From Doryteuthis pealeii (lineage: Eukaryota; Mollusca; Cephalopoda; Myopsida; Loliginidae): 64,000 nucleotides of DNA. Numbering within the stretch: position 1 is the first letter of the stretch; the number at the start of each line of letters is the position of its first letter. The DNA lies in contig CM042145.1 in NCBI GenBank assembly GCA_023376005.1, positions 14,644,727 to 14,708,726 of the forward strand, written 5' to 3'. Of the stretch, positions 1 to 9,356 are shown piece by piece. Position numbers and translations under genes: made by a program. The notes under the pieces are model-generated. The model had not been told where the DNA came from and did not search any database. It was given only the letters and a program-made list of their open reading frames with translations.

Positions 1-168
1 TTTTATTGCGTCCTTTTTATTTGTGCGCGTCTGGGACGAAAGGTGCGTACCTATCAGCATCTATATTATTATATATATATTTTCAAAAAAATTATATAAT
101 AATATTACGAATTTCAATAATGTGAAACTGAGTAGCGAGACAAGTAAACTTTATTACTTTTAAATATA

Positions 169-798
169 CTAGCAAATGTATGCACCCTCCGGGTGCAAGT
201 ATCTAAGTTTTAATGTAATAAAATATTATATTAAATTAGAAAGGCTAATGAAACTAAATAAGAATGCAGATAAAATGATTTGAAACGGAGGGAGGTATAA
301 TCGAAAAATAGAACAACTGAAACTTACTCTTCCATCACTCCCATCTTTCATTGTTATTTTTTCTAATTTAAGTATTTAGTTAAAAGAGGAAGTAAAGAAT
401 AAAATGACAGTTATTTTTTCTTGTTAATGGATTTCATTTAAGATTCATTGAAGAGATTTTTGCTTATATTCATTAAAATAAATCCAAACAATTAGAAATC
501 AATATTACTAAGCACATATTTATTAAAATCACATTTTTAATATCAATATGCAAATTAGCCTTCCCGTTCACACTATAAACCGCTATTTTGTTGTATATAT
601 AAATACAATTGCATGTTGTTGATATGTAAATATGGTTAACAGTATTAATAATGTACAACAATTTTATTAATAATTGAGATTTAAATAAAATTAATACCCT
701 GAAGAATGTGATGTCAATAACTAAGGAAATTGTGACTTGAGTAGTAATATAGTTTCGGTTACAGACAGAAAAAACACACAATCTCCATTATAATAAGA
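169..798 (-). mobile_element. Hel-1 non-autonomous Helitron, copy 1 (complete)
   Basis: Read on the minus strand the copy starts TCTTATTATAATGG after an A and ends with a GC-rich hairpin (stem GCACCC/GGGTGC), nine bases, then CTAG followed by T. These are the Helitron signatures: 5' TC, 3' hairpin plus CTRR, insertion between A and T. It is about 630 bp and lacks a Rep/helicase ORF, so it must have been moved in trans. An open frame of 102 codons lies inside (473-781) and part of it is also open in the 44.8-kb copy, but it has no recognisable domain and I do not call it a gene. It lies downstream of the last visible CTP synthase exon, probably in an intron. Confidence 0.8.
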
Positions 799-1452
799 TT
801 TGCTCTACATTCTTTGTATGCTGAGCATTGCTTAATTTCTGTTTTTACTACCATTTTAATTTTTTTAACAGATGATGGATATACCATTTAATTTAAATAA
901 GTGCATATTTGAGAAAAATATTGCCTCAATACTCAAGGTTCCTATATAGTATCAACGTTAACATGCAGTATCGGCTGCACCACGAACAATTGTCATTTTT
1001 CACATTTTGAATCACTTCAACTTACTGCCTGTCTGGTAAGAAAATCCAGGGCAAAAAATGTCTTGGTAAATACATCAGACGATCTTAATAGGCTATAAAT
1101 AGTTTCTGGTTGGTTTTTTTTTTTTTTAATTAAATTTTTGAAATTTGCAAAAAGAAAAAAAGATGTTCCAATTTTAACTGAAAGAGTACCAATCCTACAT
1201 AGTATGTATCAGGTTAGTTAGATTTTACAGCACATAAAACTCTTGGGTTATTCTATGCTGGAGACATTTTATTTTATTCATTCTTGTTGGGTATTAAATT
1301 TTTTCAAACTCAAATTTTTTAAACACATTTCTTAAAACATATTTTTGATTTATTTAACCCATATATAGGATCCTAACAGCTACCACCACTCTGTGGAAGG
1401 GTGAGGTATTCAGTTAATAAAAATATAGGAGTAAGCATATTATAGTCATTAC
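799..1452. other. AT-rich intronic sequence, no feature except a RepF scrap
   Basis: Probable intron following the 1,453-1,553 CTP synthase exon. Around 1,362-1,420 there is a short scrap resembling the RepF 'cctaacaggtactaccact' segment. Nothing else is recognisable. Confidence 0.5.
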
Positions 1453-1553
1453 CTCAATGATGCAAACATCTGGAACTTCATTTGTAGCATTCACTGGAAT
1501 TTTAGCCACTCTTTCCACCCATTCTTGGATGGCATCTGTTATATGAGGCACAA
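1453..1553 (-). CDS. CTPS1: CTP synthase, coding exon 3 (residues 113-146)
   Basis: Third visible coding exon of cytosolic CTP synthase (UTP + ATP + glutamine to CTP), part of the N-terminal synthetase domain. The exon begins after a CAG acceptor (1,556-1,554), completes a split valine codon and encodes VVPHITDAIQEW, then a variable stretch, then DVCIIE. The final Glu corresponds to the conserved acidic residue of the family that helps bind Mg-nucleotide in the synthetase site. It ends in phase 0 at a GTAATG donor (1,452). The exon was too short to stand out as an ORF; it was found by reading the minus strand for continuation of exon 2. The phases of all three exons agree. The next exon, expected to begin LGGTVGDIES, is not visible before position 1, so the gene runs off the left edge. 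Confidence 0.93.
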
Positions 1554-1944
1554 CTGAGAAAGAGAGAGAAAAATACAAAACTCTTGAGTTTTCTTTATTA
1601 AAAGCATTGAAATCTTGTCAGAAATTATTTCATCCAAATAAAAAAAAAATTAAAATCAACATTTGTTAAAAAATAAAATAAATAAATAAATAGAAGAAAA
1701 ACAAACAAACAAACAAACCCCAAAAAAAACAACCTTTATTGCTGGTATCAGCAAGATATAGCAGACATTTGTAGATTTCACAGCCCTTTCAAAAATAGGC
1801 TGTTACTAGTAAAATAATAAGTAAGATTTCATTAACAAAAGATATAGACAAAAAGAATTTATCTATCTCCCTCAACTCAGTTCAGACTGACTTCAATAAA
1901 AACAATCAACGGATCTGCAAGACTAACATCTTTTTTGGTTTGGT

Positions 1945-2212
1945 TTGGTCTGTTTTACAGCATATCAACCTCAGTGGGTCATTTAATGCCGATAAAGTTT
2001 TGAAATAAATTCATTCTTAATGGATAACAAATTTGTTTATCGACTCATGTTTTTCTATTTAACCCATAATTGGGACCCTAACAGGTACTACCACTCTAGG
2101 TCAGAGTGGACCAGGGAGCAATGGTGATGAAGGGGTGCTCCAAATTCCCCAAACCTCCAAAACTGGAACCTCACTACTAGATGCAGTTTTAACGTCATAC
2201 CTAGGACATTGA
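1945..2212 (+). repeat. RepF fragment
   Basis: Begins with the (GGTTT) run and 'ttttacagcatatcaacctc' end of RepF, continues through the 'gggaccctaacaggtacta' and 'ggaacctcactactagatg' segments. Same orientation as the copy at 31.0 kb. It lies in CTP synthase intron 2. Confidence 0.7.
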
Positions 2213-2327
2213 TCTATCTATAACTTTGTTAAAGAAACTGCAGATTTAGAAGACCAGAGTTAACCAAATAATTTCTTCCAGAATAAAAATTATTCTTTTT
2301 ATCTAGATCATTAAGTGGTCCATATAT

Positions 2328-2545
2328 ATATATTTACCACCCACCCCCGTGCGAGTAGGATGCGACACAAGGCCAATTTATTAAGCAGAGTTTAACAGGT
2401 TTGAATTCAGAGTTTTCTTTCTCCAAGACAGTTTGCCTAACCAAGGCTGAAGAGCCCAGTCTGCCCTACTATTTACCCATAGATGGAGGGAGAGTAGGAT
2501 TCATACCTTTCCCAAGGGTATTAGCGCTGTGAAAATGTCTGAAAT
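2328..2545 (-). mobile_element. SINE-A copy (3' portion)
   Basis: Minus-strand copy of the commonest SINE of the window. The recognisable body includes 'gggtaaatagtagggcagac' and 'cttgtgtcgcatcctactcg' read on the minus strand. The tRNA-like head is missing, so it is 5'-truncated, as expected for a retroposon. Confidence 0.75.
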
Positions 2546-2609
2546 TTGAATTCTTATGCATGGTAACAGATTTTTAAGAAATAAAAATAAAAATTAAATT
2601 ATGATCATT

Positions 2610-3395
2610 AGGTACCACCAATTTTTCTTGTGAAATTTACCCTCCCCCCTATATTTAACACAATGAAACTTGCATAAAGGTTAATATTATCTTGAAAATC
2701 TTTTGTCCATTCGAAAGAAACATTAAAAAACTCATGATTTTTTTTTCTTTTCAGTTTACGGAAATAATGAAAATTATAAACGAAAAACAATGTTTGCATT
2801 TTTGCACCGTTAAATCAATTGAAATTTAACATAGCCAAAAACAAGTTATGACTAGAGGCTTTTTTTAAAATTCTATGAAAAATCAATTCATGGATCGATT
2901 TTCACAAAAATTTCCATAATTACTTGCCTTTGGATGAAAAGGTCTGAAATAGTTTTTTGCTAAAATATATTTTTTTTTTTTTTTTAACAAGGTCTACTCT
3001 CAATTTTATTTTATGAAATATGAAAAAATGAACCTACAAAAAACAATTTTTACTTTTTTTCTATAAAGACAAGAGTCTGAATAATTATATCAGAAGATTT
3101 TTTATAAGTTTTAATGCCAGAGTTTTTTTTAGTAAAACAACCATGAATACAGAATTCAGCTATATATCAATAAAGAAACTGACCGTTTCTTTAAAAAAAC
3201 GGACTGTTTTACTAATTTTTCAAGATAACAGCGAGTAATATTTCCTCAATCAGATGATTTGATCTTTGAATTAACTGTTTTTCTTTGTAACTACTCTTTA
3301 TGTTCGTTATTTCTTTTCTGCAAGATTTTTTTTAAAAGTTCAAAAATATTTACGTTTCCTCCTTCAATATGGCCTAAACTGATCACATGACCTAT
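2610..3395 (+). repeat. RepB + RepC dispersed repeat copy
   Basis: The segment 2,610-3,150 starts 'aggtaccaccaatttttc' and matches, in the same orientation, the left arm of the large inverted repeat at 22.2 kb. The segment 3,180-3,395 matches RepC at 19.76 kb (inverted) and 23.40 kb (direct). No coding potential. It abuts the 70-bp tandem array. Confidence 0.7.
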
Positions 3396-3648
3396 GATCA
3401 TTAATGAAAAATCTAACTGTGACCAAAGAGATCTGAATCACATGACCTATGATCACATGACCTATGATCATTAATGAAAAATCTAACTGTGACCAAAGAG
3501 ATCTGAATCACATGACCTATGATCACATGACCTATGATCATTAATGAAAAATCTAACTGTGACCAAAGAGATCTGAATCACATGACCTATGATCACATGA
3601 CCTATGATCATTAATGAAAAATCTAACTGTGACCAAAGAGATCTGAAT
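3381..3648. repeat. Tandem repeat, 70-bp unit, about 3.8 copies
   Basis: The anchor 'ttaatgaaaaatctaactgt' recurs at 3,401, 3,471, 3,541 and 3,611, an exact 70-bp period with no visible differences between copies. Each unit itself contains a duplicated 'catgacctatgatca'. The near-perfect homogeneity implies recent expansion or gene conversion. It sits in CTP synthase intron 2. Confidence 0.95.
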
Positions 3649-3923
3649 CTTCCCGTATTAAGTCAGTTTCAGTATTACCAGGTATTTGTTGGTGTGGGTG
3701 TTATCATATGATTCAATATTCCATTTATAATAACTTTTCTGCATTTTGCAAAAATTTCAATCTTGAAACTGAAAACAATTTAAAAAAAGCAAATCATTCA
3801 ACTAAAAAATTATTCTGTCCAAGAATTTAAAATGGTCAAATTAAACATTTTCAGATTTAGATATGTGTATGAAAAGAAAGAAAAAAAAAAAAGTTAATTT
3901 TATACAGGGATAGAAATTAGAGA

Positions 3924-3949
3924 AAAAAAAAAAAAAAAAAAAAAAAAAT
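3924..3949. repeat. Poly(A) run
   Basis: About 26 consecutive A. It may be the old tail of a retroposon ending here. Confidence 0.8.
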
Positions 3950-3959
3950 TAAATTCTCA

Positions 3960-4100
3960 AAAGCCACTTTCAATCTGCATCATCAACTATTGCTCTTGAT
4001 AAGTCCTCTAGACGGTACCCAGTGTCCACACAAAGCTGGTGAATTTAAGTTTTTTGTTAGCCAGCCAATACTGGTTTTTTGAGATGGGAGGTAAGAGGTC
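3960..4100 (-). mobile_element. LINE C-terminal fragment (minus), degenerate
   Basis: The 'cctctagacggtacccagtg' and 'agccagccaatactgg' segments resemble the 3' coding end of invertebrate endonuclease/reverse-transcriptase LINEs, as in the better copy at 33.6-33.9 kb. Only scraps remain. Confidence 0.45.
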
Positions 4101-4149
4101 ATAGAGATGTTGTTTTGTAGAGTGGTGCTTCAAGTGAACTTACAGATAG

Positions 4150-4442
4150 CACACATAGGACAGGAGCCCCCCAAAAGGGGTTCAAAGACCATATTAAGAC
4201 AACGCTGAAGAAATGTATCATCACCTTCAAGTGTGGAAGATTTAGCCTCCAACAGACAGGGTTGGCTCGCCTGCCGTACAGGAGCTAAGCAGCTCAATAA
4301 TGAGATAAACCAGACTGCAGAGCGGCGACGTCTTCATCGTCATGAACAACCAAATGTAGATGGGAATTTTCCCTGCATTGTGTGTGACCACACATGCAAG
4401 TCCAGAATTGGACTAATGAGCCACCATAGGGTCCACACATGA
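4150..4442 (+). pseudogene. LINE reverse-transcriptase C-terminal tail with CCHH zinc finger
   Basis: The frame 4,233-4,442 ends in a zinc-finger tail, FPCIVCDHTCKSRIGLMSHH, closing RVHT-stop. Upstream in another frame is a GFKDHIKTTLKK-like stretch. This order (KKRFKD..LK, ..DLASNRQGW, ERRR, CxxC..SRIGL..H..H) is the familiar C-terminus of a widespread family of invertebrate non-LTR retrotransposons. At least one frameshift near 4,210 separates the two parts, and everything upstream is missing, so this is a dead 5'-truncated copy in the antisense direction inside CTP synthase intron 2. Confidence 0.75.
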
Positions 4443-4797
4443 ATATATGGAGTGACGCCATTGTTGTCTGCGACGGACTTCCAAAAAAAAAAAAAAGCTT
4501 GTACAAAACTGCACGCAGTCCAATTCCCATCTAGCTTTTTCTGCAATCATTTTATTAAAGTCCAAGTTGTGCAACCATACAGTAGTACTGACATGACAAC
4601 TTAGAAAAATTCCAATTTTTATTCTATTAGATCAAATTTCCATATGGCTTTTGAGAAAAATGGTTGAATAAAAAAAAATTTTTTTTTTTAAATCAAAAAG
4701 TATTATATAAGAATTAAAACATACAGCAGTCTTACACCCCACCCCCTTCACATTTAACATTTTGTATATTATGAAACTTAAAACTTGTAAATCATAC

Positions 4798-4968
4798 CTT
4801 GCACGGTTTTCCCCAAGTAGTCTCCAATTCTCTCTCGGTTAATAACATGCTGGTAAATTTTGCCTGTTGTTATGTTGTTGTCTCTATGCAAAGTGATGTT
4901 GAGAAAACGTTCATAGTTTCCCAAATCTAAATCAACCTCTCCACCATCATCAAGTACAAATACTTCAC
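4798..4968 (-). CDS. CTPS1: CTP synthase, coding exon 2 (residues 57-113)
   Basis: Second coding exon of CTP synthase. It follows a ttttcag acceptor (ends 4,969), completes the split Gly56 codon and encodes [20 protein letters not shown] onward, then [10 protein letters not shown] and GDYLGKTVQ. The DLDLG and NYERF motifs are near-invariant in the family and form part of the nucleotide and Mg-binding surface of the amidoligase domain. It ends with the first base of a Val codon at a GTATGA donor (4,797), phase 1 to phase 1. Flanking introns are about 1.06 kb (4,969-6,027) and 3.24 kb (1,554-4,797). The frame is intact, with no stop. Confidence 0.96.
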
Positions 4969-5046
4969 CTGAAAAATAGTATTTAAAAAAAATCAAATTC
5001 TGATGATACAAAGCTAAGAATTTATATTGGAATTTCACAACAATAA

Positions 5047-5510
5047 TCCTATCAAAATGGAGATTGTGTGTCTGTCAGTAACCAAAACTATATCACTACT
5101 CAAGTCACAATTACCTTAGTTATTTACGTCACATTCTCCAAGATTTTTACTTTATTTAAACCTCAATTATTAATAAAATTGTTTTAGAGTGTTCGGCTCA
5201 GAAACTCAAGGTTCCTGGTTCGATACTGGCCCTTGCCAATTCAGAAGATGAGTAGCACAGGGATCTGTGCGTTAAAGTGAGGAGCTCATGGTAGGTGTGG
5301 CGCTCCACCTCAGATGCTAAAAACAATCTCCTTAGTCTAGCGCTAGTGAAAAGGAGATAGACCCCTTCGCTGCCTTGGTGATACCGACTTTAAGCCTACG
5401 ATTTACTTATTTACATTATTTATATTATTGATACTGTTGACTATATCTACATACTAATAACATGCAATTATGCTTATATATACAACAAAATAGCAGTTTA
5501 CAGTGTCATA
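5047..5510 (+). mobile_element. Hel-1 Helitron, copy 4 (3'-truncated, interrupted)
   Basis: Left end 'tcctatcaaaatggagattg' aligns with the Hel-1 5' end. The body then follows the other copies to about 5,165, is interrupted by a SINE-B (5,188-5,396) and resumes to about 5,510. The 3' hairpin and CTAG are absent. It lies inside CTP synthase intron 1. Confidence 0.7.
5188..5396 (+). mobile_element. SINE-B copy nested in Hel-1
   Basis: tRNA-like head (ggctcag, then B-box-like ggttcgatac) followed by the SINE-B body 'cagggatctgtgcg', 'ggtgtggcgctccacctcag' and the end 'gataccgac'. It splits the Helitron copy, giving a relative age: Helitron first, SINE second. Confidence 0.8.
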
Positions 5511-6027
5511 AACTAGGGTCATATATAGTGTAAATTCAACTCAAGTCAGAATAGTTTTACAGACTCCAGTGTGCCCCTAATTGCTTCCAATTCAGACTCC
5601 ACAGCTTCCATGATTATTGCTTAATTTTCCTCTCCAACTGCTAATAGAATTTACTTTGAAAATTGACATGTTTAAAATGTTGATATCAAAAGAGTTGGTT
5701 TAAAATATAGAGAAGTAATCAAATACGAGAGAGAGAGACTCAGTCTCTACTGTATATTTAAAATTAATAACCTTTGTTCTTCTTTAAAGAATTACTTATA
5801 TCTGTTAAATATTTTAAACCTATTTAAACCTGAAAACATATGGCAGAGCAGAGGTGATCACTACTAGAATTAGGCTCAGTCCTAATTAGTGATCATCTTC
5901 CACACATTAATCATTTGTTGTGTTTTTTGTAAAAAAAAAAAAAAAAGTAATGTGTGAAAATAAACTTAATTCTTCCTTTCATTCTAAAACTTATATAAAA
6001 TAACTGGTGAATCAAAAATATACTTAC

Positions 6028-6193
6028 CATGTTCATATGGTGAAAATGTTCCAGCATCAATGTTGATATATGGATCAATTTTAATTGATGTCACTCTGAC
6101 TTTACAAGCCTCCAACAAAGTTCCAATACTGCTTGCAATGACACCTTTACCAATTCCACTAATCACTCCTCCTGTCACTAAAATGTACTTCAT
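6028..6193 (-). CDS. CTPS1: CTP synthase, first coding exon (residues 1-56)
   Basis: Start exon of CTP synthase, the rate-limiting enzyme of pyrimidine CTP supply (UTP to CTP with glutamine as nitrogen donor), a cytosolic enzyme known to form filaments. It starts [17 protein letters not shown], the P-loop-like motif found at the very N-terminus throughout the family (Lys16 in GIGKG), followed by [20 protein letters not shown] with the conserved Lys38. The ATG at 6,193 is chosen because the family begins exactly here. A GTAAGTA donor lies at 6,027, phase 1. A good acceptor (ctcttttcag, ending at 6,234) lies 41 bases upstream of the ATG, so the exon should extend to 6,233 as 5'UTR, with a non-coding first exon further upstream. 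Animal CTPS1 is about 590 residues; only 146 are in this window. Invertebrates often have one CTPS, so the symbol is by family. Confidence 0.97.
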
Positions 6194-6236
6194 TGTTGAG
6201 TAGTGCTTCTTGATAATGTACCCCTTTTAAAAACTG
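6194..6236 (-). promoter_or_regulatory. 5'UTR part of CTP synthase exon and splice acceptor
   Basis: The minus strand reads ctcttttcag then about 40 nt of non-coding leader directly into the ATG. This implies an intron in the 5'UTR and a promoter somewhere at higher coordinates. Seen directly: acceptor and polypyrimidine tract. Inferred: the upstream exon. Confidence 0.6.
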
Positions 6237-6502
6237 AAAAGAGATTTTTTTTTAAAATAAGATAGGATAAAATAAAAATGTTTTTCTTTTCTTTTTTTTT
6301 TACTGAGTTTGCCTTAATTTTACCCAGTATTCACAATCTCTAAATTTATCATTAACACATTTGATGGCAAAGGACATTATTATTTAACATCCCTCTTTTT
6401 TCTTTGAAATTCACACTTTGTCCGCATTATGTCCTCCTTCTCACACACACACTGATGTGACTTTTTTTCCAGCATTTCTATTTTGTCCTATTCTTAGACA
6501 AA

Positions 6503-6968
6503 AAAAAAAAAAAAGGTAATTTATGAGGAAGTGCGTCCCGGTCTCCTGCCTCAAGAGTTGCTGCCCGGTGACTATTAAAATAACGACCCAGCTCAGTCTA
6601 TTCAAAACTATCCATCTATCTATCTATCTATCTCAATTTGTTCATATTTATCTATATTACTTTAAATACTAAGATCTTTTTTTTATTCATGTTTTTAGTT
6701 TAAATAAACAAGAATTACGACAAAAAAAGAAGCGACCCCCCCACATACATGTACTTGTCGAAAATATCTATCTATCTCCATTTGTTCATATCTATCTATA
6801 TTATTTTGTTTGTTTATCTATCTATCTATCTCAGTCTATTCAAAACTATATATCCATCTTGATAAATAAACAAGAATTACGTTGAGCTGGGGTTGTTATT
6901 TTGATAGTCACCGGGTAGCGGTTTTTGAGGCGGGGAGACCAGGACGCACTTCCTTATAAATTACAAAA
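6503..6968. mobile_element. Foldback MITE with TATC-rich core
   Basis: Terminal inverted repeats of about 85 bp: 6,517-6,597 (starting taatttatgaggaagtgcgt) pairs with 6,885-6,966 read on the other strand (gtaatttataaggaagtgcg), with few mismatches. The core holds three tatc microsatellite blocks (about 6,610, 6,766 and 6,818). No ORF. The target duplication is not clear. Confidence 0.8.
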
Positions 6969-7365
6969 AAATAAATAAATAAATAAAAATAAAAAATAAA
7001 AAGTGCTGAAGATATTTGTTTATATCATCAATATTCACATTCGATATAAAAGTTAAAGAAATAACTGATTTTTGCCAACTGGTTAGCACGCTGATCTTTC
7101 AAGCCATTGCCAACAAGTTTTCTCACCACTGAAAACTCTTAAAAAGTAGGTGTGTCACATTTGACCACATTTAGATAATTCTCAAAACTTTTTTTTTTAA
7201 ATTCAGTATACAAATCTAATTGATCTATTGGAATAGGTTACTTTTATAGAACACCACGTCATTTTTTGTGAGAGCCAAAGATCAAAGAAATAAATCCTCC
7301 ACTAATCTTAACAGACAGGAATATAGCAATCTGCTGATTTTTAACATTTTTAGATTATTGTTACG

Positions 7366-7430
7366 GGGCAAGTATTTAAGTTTTAATGTAATGAAATATA
7401 TTAAATTAGAAAGACTAACAAAATTAAATA
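7366..7430 (-). repeat. Hel-1 fragment
   Basis: Matches 'gcaagtatctaagttttaat' and following bases near the 3' end of Hel-1 in the same display orientation as copy 1. No terminus. Confidence 0.55.
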
Positions 7431-7501
7431 TGATAATCAAATAAGCAGTGTAGATAAGAAATAAATATTCAAATAGGAAGTTCAATTCGATCCAATTTTT
7501 A

Positions 7502-7745
7502 TTAACTCTTAACATCCTGTTGAGAATTTTTTTTTAGTCCAGAGCCTAATTCCTCTAAGGATTTATCAATAAATGACTAAAAATGGCCTTTTCATTTCAA
7601 GTTACCTGTTATTTCCCTTAAATCAAAGACTTCTAAATATGTTCAATATTACATTTAAACAAAGGCTATTATTTGGGTTGGATTAGGAAAACAAATGTGA
7701 CTTCCAGACGCGTGGAATGAGGCGGTATAGGATGTTAAGAGTTAA
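7502..7745 (-). mobile_element. MITE-TTAA copy 1 (complete, 244 bp)
   Basis: Perfect 17-bp terminal inverted repeats: ttaactcttaacatcct at 7,502 and aggatgttaagagttaa ending 7,745. If the outer TTAA on each side is the target duplication, as in piggyBac-type elements, the true TIR begins CTCTTAACATCC. Two further copies lie at 8.69 and 60.84 kb. No coding capacity. Confidence 0.8.
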
Positions 7746-8190
7746 TGACTACAATATGCTCACAAAATAATTACATCATTAATCATCTTAACAACAGCAA
7801 CCTTGAGCACCTTTTTGATCTCTATCTTTCCAACACACGTGGGCATGCCTACAAAGTCAGAAAACAGCACTGCTCATGTGACTTTCAGAAACATTTTTTC
7901 ACGCTCAGAATTGTGGAGACATGGAATAAACTGCCCGCATCTGTTGTAGGCTGCCGAAGCACTGAGTCTTTCAAAACCTCCATGCTTCCTGTGGTCCGCC
8001 GACACTATACCTGATGCCGCTCTCCACATACATATGCACACACGCGCACACATACATGCATATTACTACTGTAAACTGTTCATGTTCCTGACACTACATT
8101 ATTCTGTGTACTTGACATTAGACTTTGATGAGTTGTGGTGCACCTGAGCACTGTACACAATAAATTTCATTATTATTTCATTATTATCAA
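7746..8190 (+). pseudogene. LINE 3' end: RT C-terminal tail and 3'UTR, copy 1
   Basis: The open frame to 8,014 encodes NTRGHAYKVRKQ, then FFTLRIVETWNKLP and VVRRHYT-stop. This is the well-known C-terminal motif of CR1/RTE-type reverse transcriptases (TRGH..Y..., FF..R....WN.LP). About 170 bp of 3'UTR follow, ending with 'gcactgtacacaataaattt' and a (CATTATTATT) tail. It is 5'-truncated. A second copy of the same end is at 59.5 kb. The initial ATG is not meaningful. Confidence 0.8.
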
Positions 8191-8209
8191 CTTTAGTATA
8201 TGGGGCACT

Positions 8210-8430
8210 CATGGTCTAACAGTTATAATCTTAGCATATGGACTTGGCAACCAGACTTTGAATTCTGGATGAAGCTGTTTATGCTTCACTTTGCACTAAT
8301 GCCCTTGGGAAAGACACAAATCTATCTCTCTCTCCCCCAGGTAAATAGTAGGGCAGATTGGGTTCTTTAGCCTTGCTATGTCAACCAGTCTAGAAGTAAA
8401 ACTTAACTCAAACCAGGTTGGGTTGGGCTA
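8210..8430 (+). mobile_element. SINE-A copy, diverged
   Basis: Head 'actcatggtctaacagttat', B-box-like tttgaattctgg, body 'taatgcccttgggaaag' and 'gtaaatagtagggcagattg'. More diverged than other copies. Confidence 0.65.
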
Positions 8431-8499
8431 TTTGTTTAATGGGATCTCAATCTTTGTGGGTTATTTAATGCTAAAACCATCCTTGTAGATGAACAGTAG

Positions 8500-8680
8500 T
8501 GGTACTATTTAACCTGCAGTTGGGGGTGGGGTGAGGGGGGTTCATACCTTTTCCAAGGGTATTAAAAGTGTAAGTGAACATAATAGCAGAACTGAAACCA
8601 AGAATACTTTGTTTAAAACTTGACCGTGAGTCACATCCTGCCTCATGGCAGGAGGGGGTGAGTAAATACAAACTCAAGTT
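8500..8680. repeat. SINE-A fragments in opposite orientations
   Basis: A minus fragment (about 8,505-8,570, 'taccttttccaagggtatt') and a plus tail fragment (about 8,622-8,672, 'gagtcacatcctgcctcatg'). A rearranged or nested relic. Confidence 0.5.
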
Positions 8681-8694
8681 CGGAATTCTAATCT

Positions 8695-8934
8695 TAACCC
8701 TTAAAGTCCTATACCACCTCATTCCACCCGGCCAGAAGTCTCATTCGTTTTCCTAATCCACCCCAAATGATAGCCTTTGTTTAAATGTAATATTAAACAT
8801 TTAGAAGTCTTTGATTTAAGGGAAATAACAGGTAACTTTAGATGCAAATGTCATTTTTAGCCAGTTACTGATAAATCCTTATAGGAATGCTCTGGACTTA
8901 GAGAATTCTCAACAGGATGTTAATAGTTAACTAA
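8695..8934 (+). mobile_element. MITE-TTAA copy 2
   Basis: Inverted relative to copy 1 (minus strand). Starts ttaacccttaaagtcct, ends aggatgttaatagttaac. About 240 bp, clearly homologous to copy 1 across its length, but with diverged TIRs. Confidence 0.75.
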
Positions 8935-9035
8935 TGGTGTTGTTGACAACCATTTTACTCAATATATATTTTTACAATTGGGATTTTCCCCTGCCTCTTA
9001 CCAAGTCCTTCCACTTCTACTCCCCAGTGTCTACT

Positions 9036-9313
9036 ATGGAGGCGCATAATGTAATGGTTAGAATCACAAGAAATGGACACATCAGAGTTCAAATCCTGGA
9101 CGAGGCTGTTTGCATTTCACACAGCGCTAATACCTTTAAGAAAGGTATGATTCTATATATTCTACCTCCAGCTATGGGTAAATAGTAGGGAAGCCTGGGC
9201 TCTTTAACCTTGGATAGGTAACCTGTCTAGGAGAAGGAAAACCTGTTAAACTCTGCATAAGAAATTGACCTTGAGTCACATCTTGGTCATGCGGAGGGGT
9301 TGGTAAATATACA
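9036..9313 (+). mobile_element. SINE-A, nearly full length
   Basis: Head 'ggcgcataatgtaatggtta' (A box), B box 'gagttcaaatcctgg', 'gcatttcacacagcgctaat', 'ctatgggtaaatagtaggga', and the end 'gcggaggggttggtaaatat'. The copy is useful as a local reference for the family. Confidence 0.85.
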
Positions 9314-9356
9314 CTCCACAGTGTCTGCAATAAAACACCTCCACATTATAAATTTA

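Noticed and set aside
473..781. 102-codon ORF as a Helitron-encoded protein
   Set aside because: No domain, and the frame is not kept in all copies. Likely chance in AT-rich DNA.
3381..3648. Regular 70-bp repeats as a possible CRISPR array
   Set aside because: The whole unit repeats, with no variable spacers, in eukaryotic intronic DNA.
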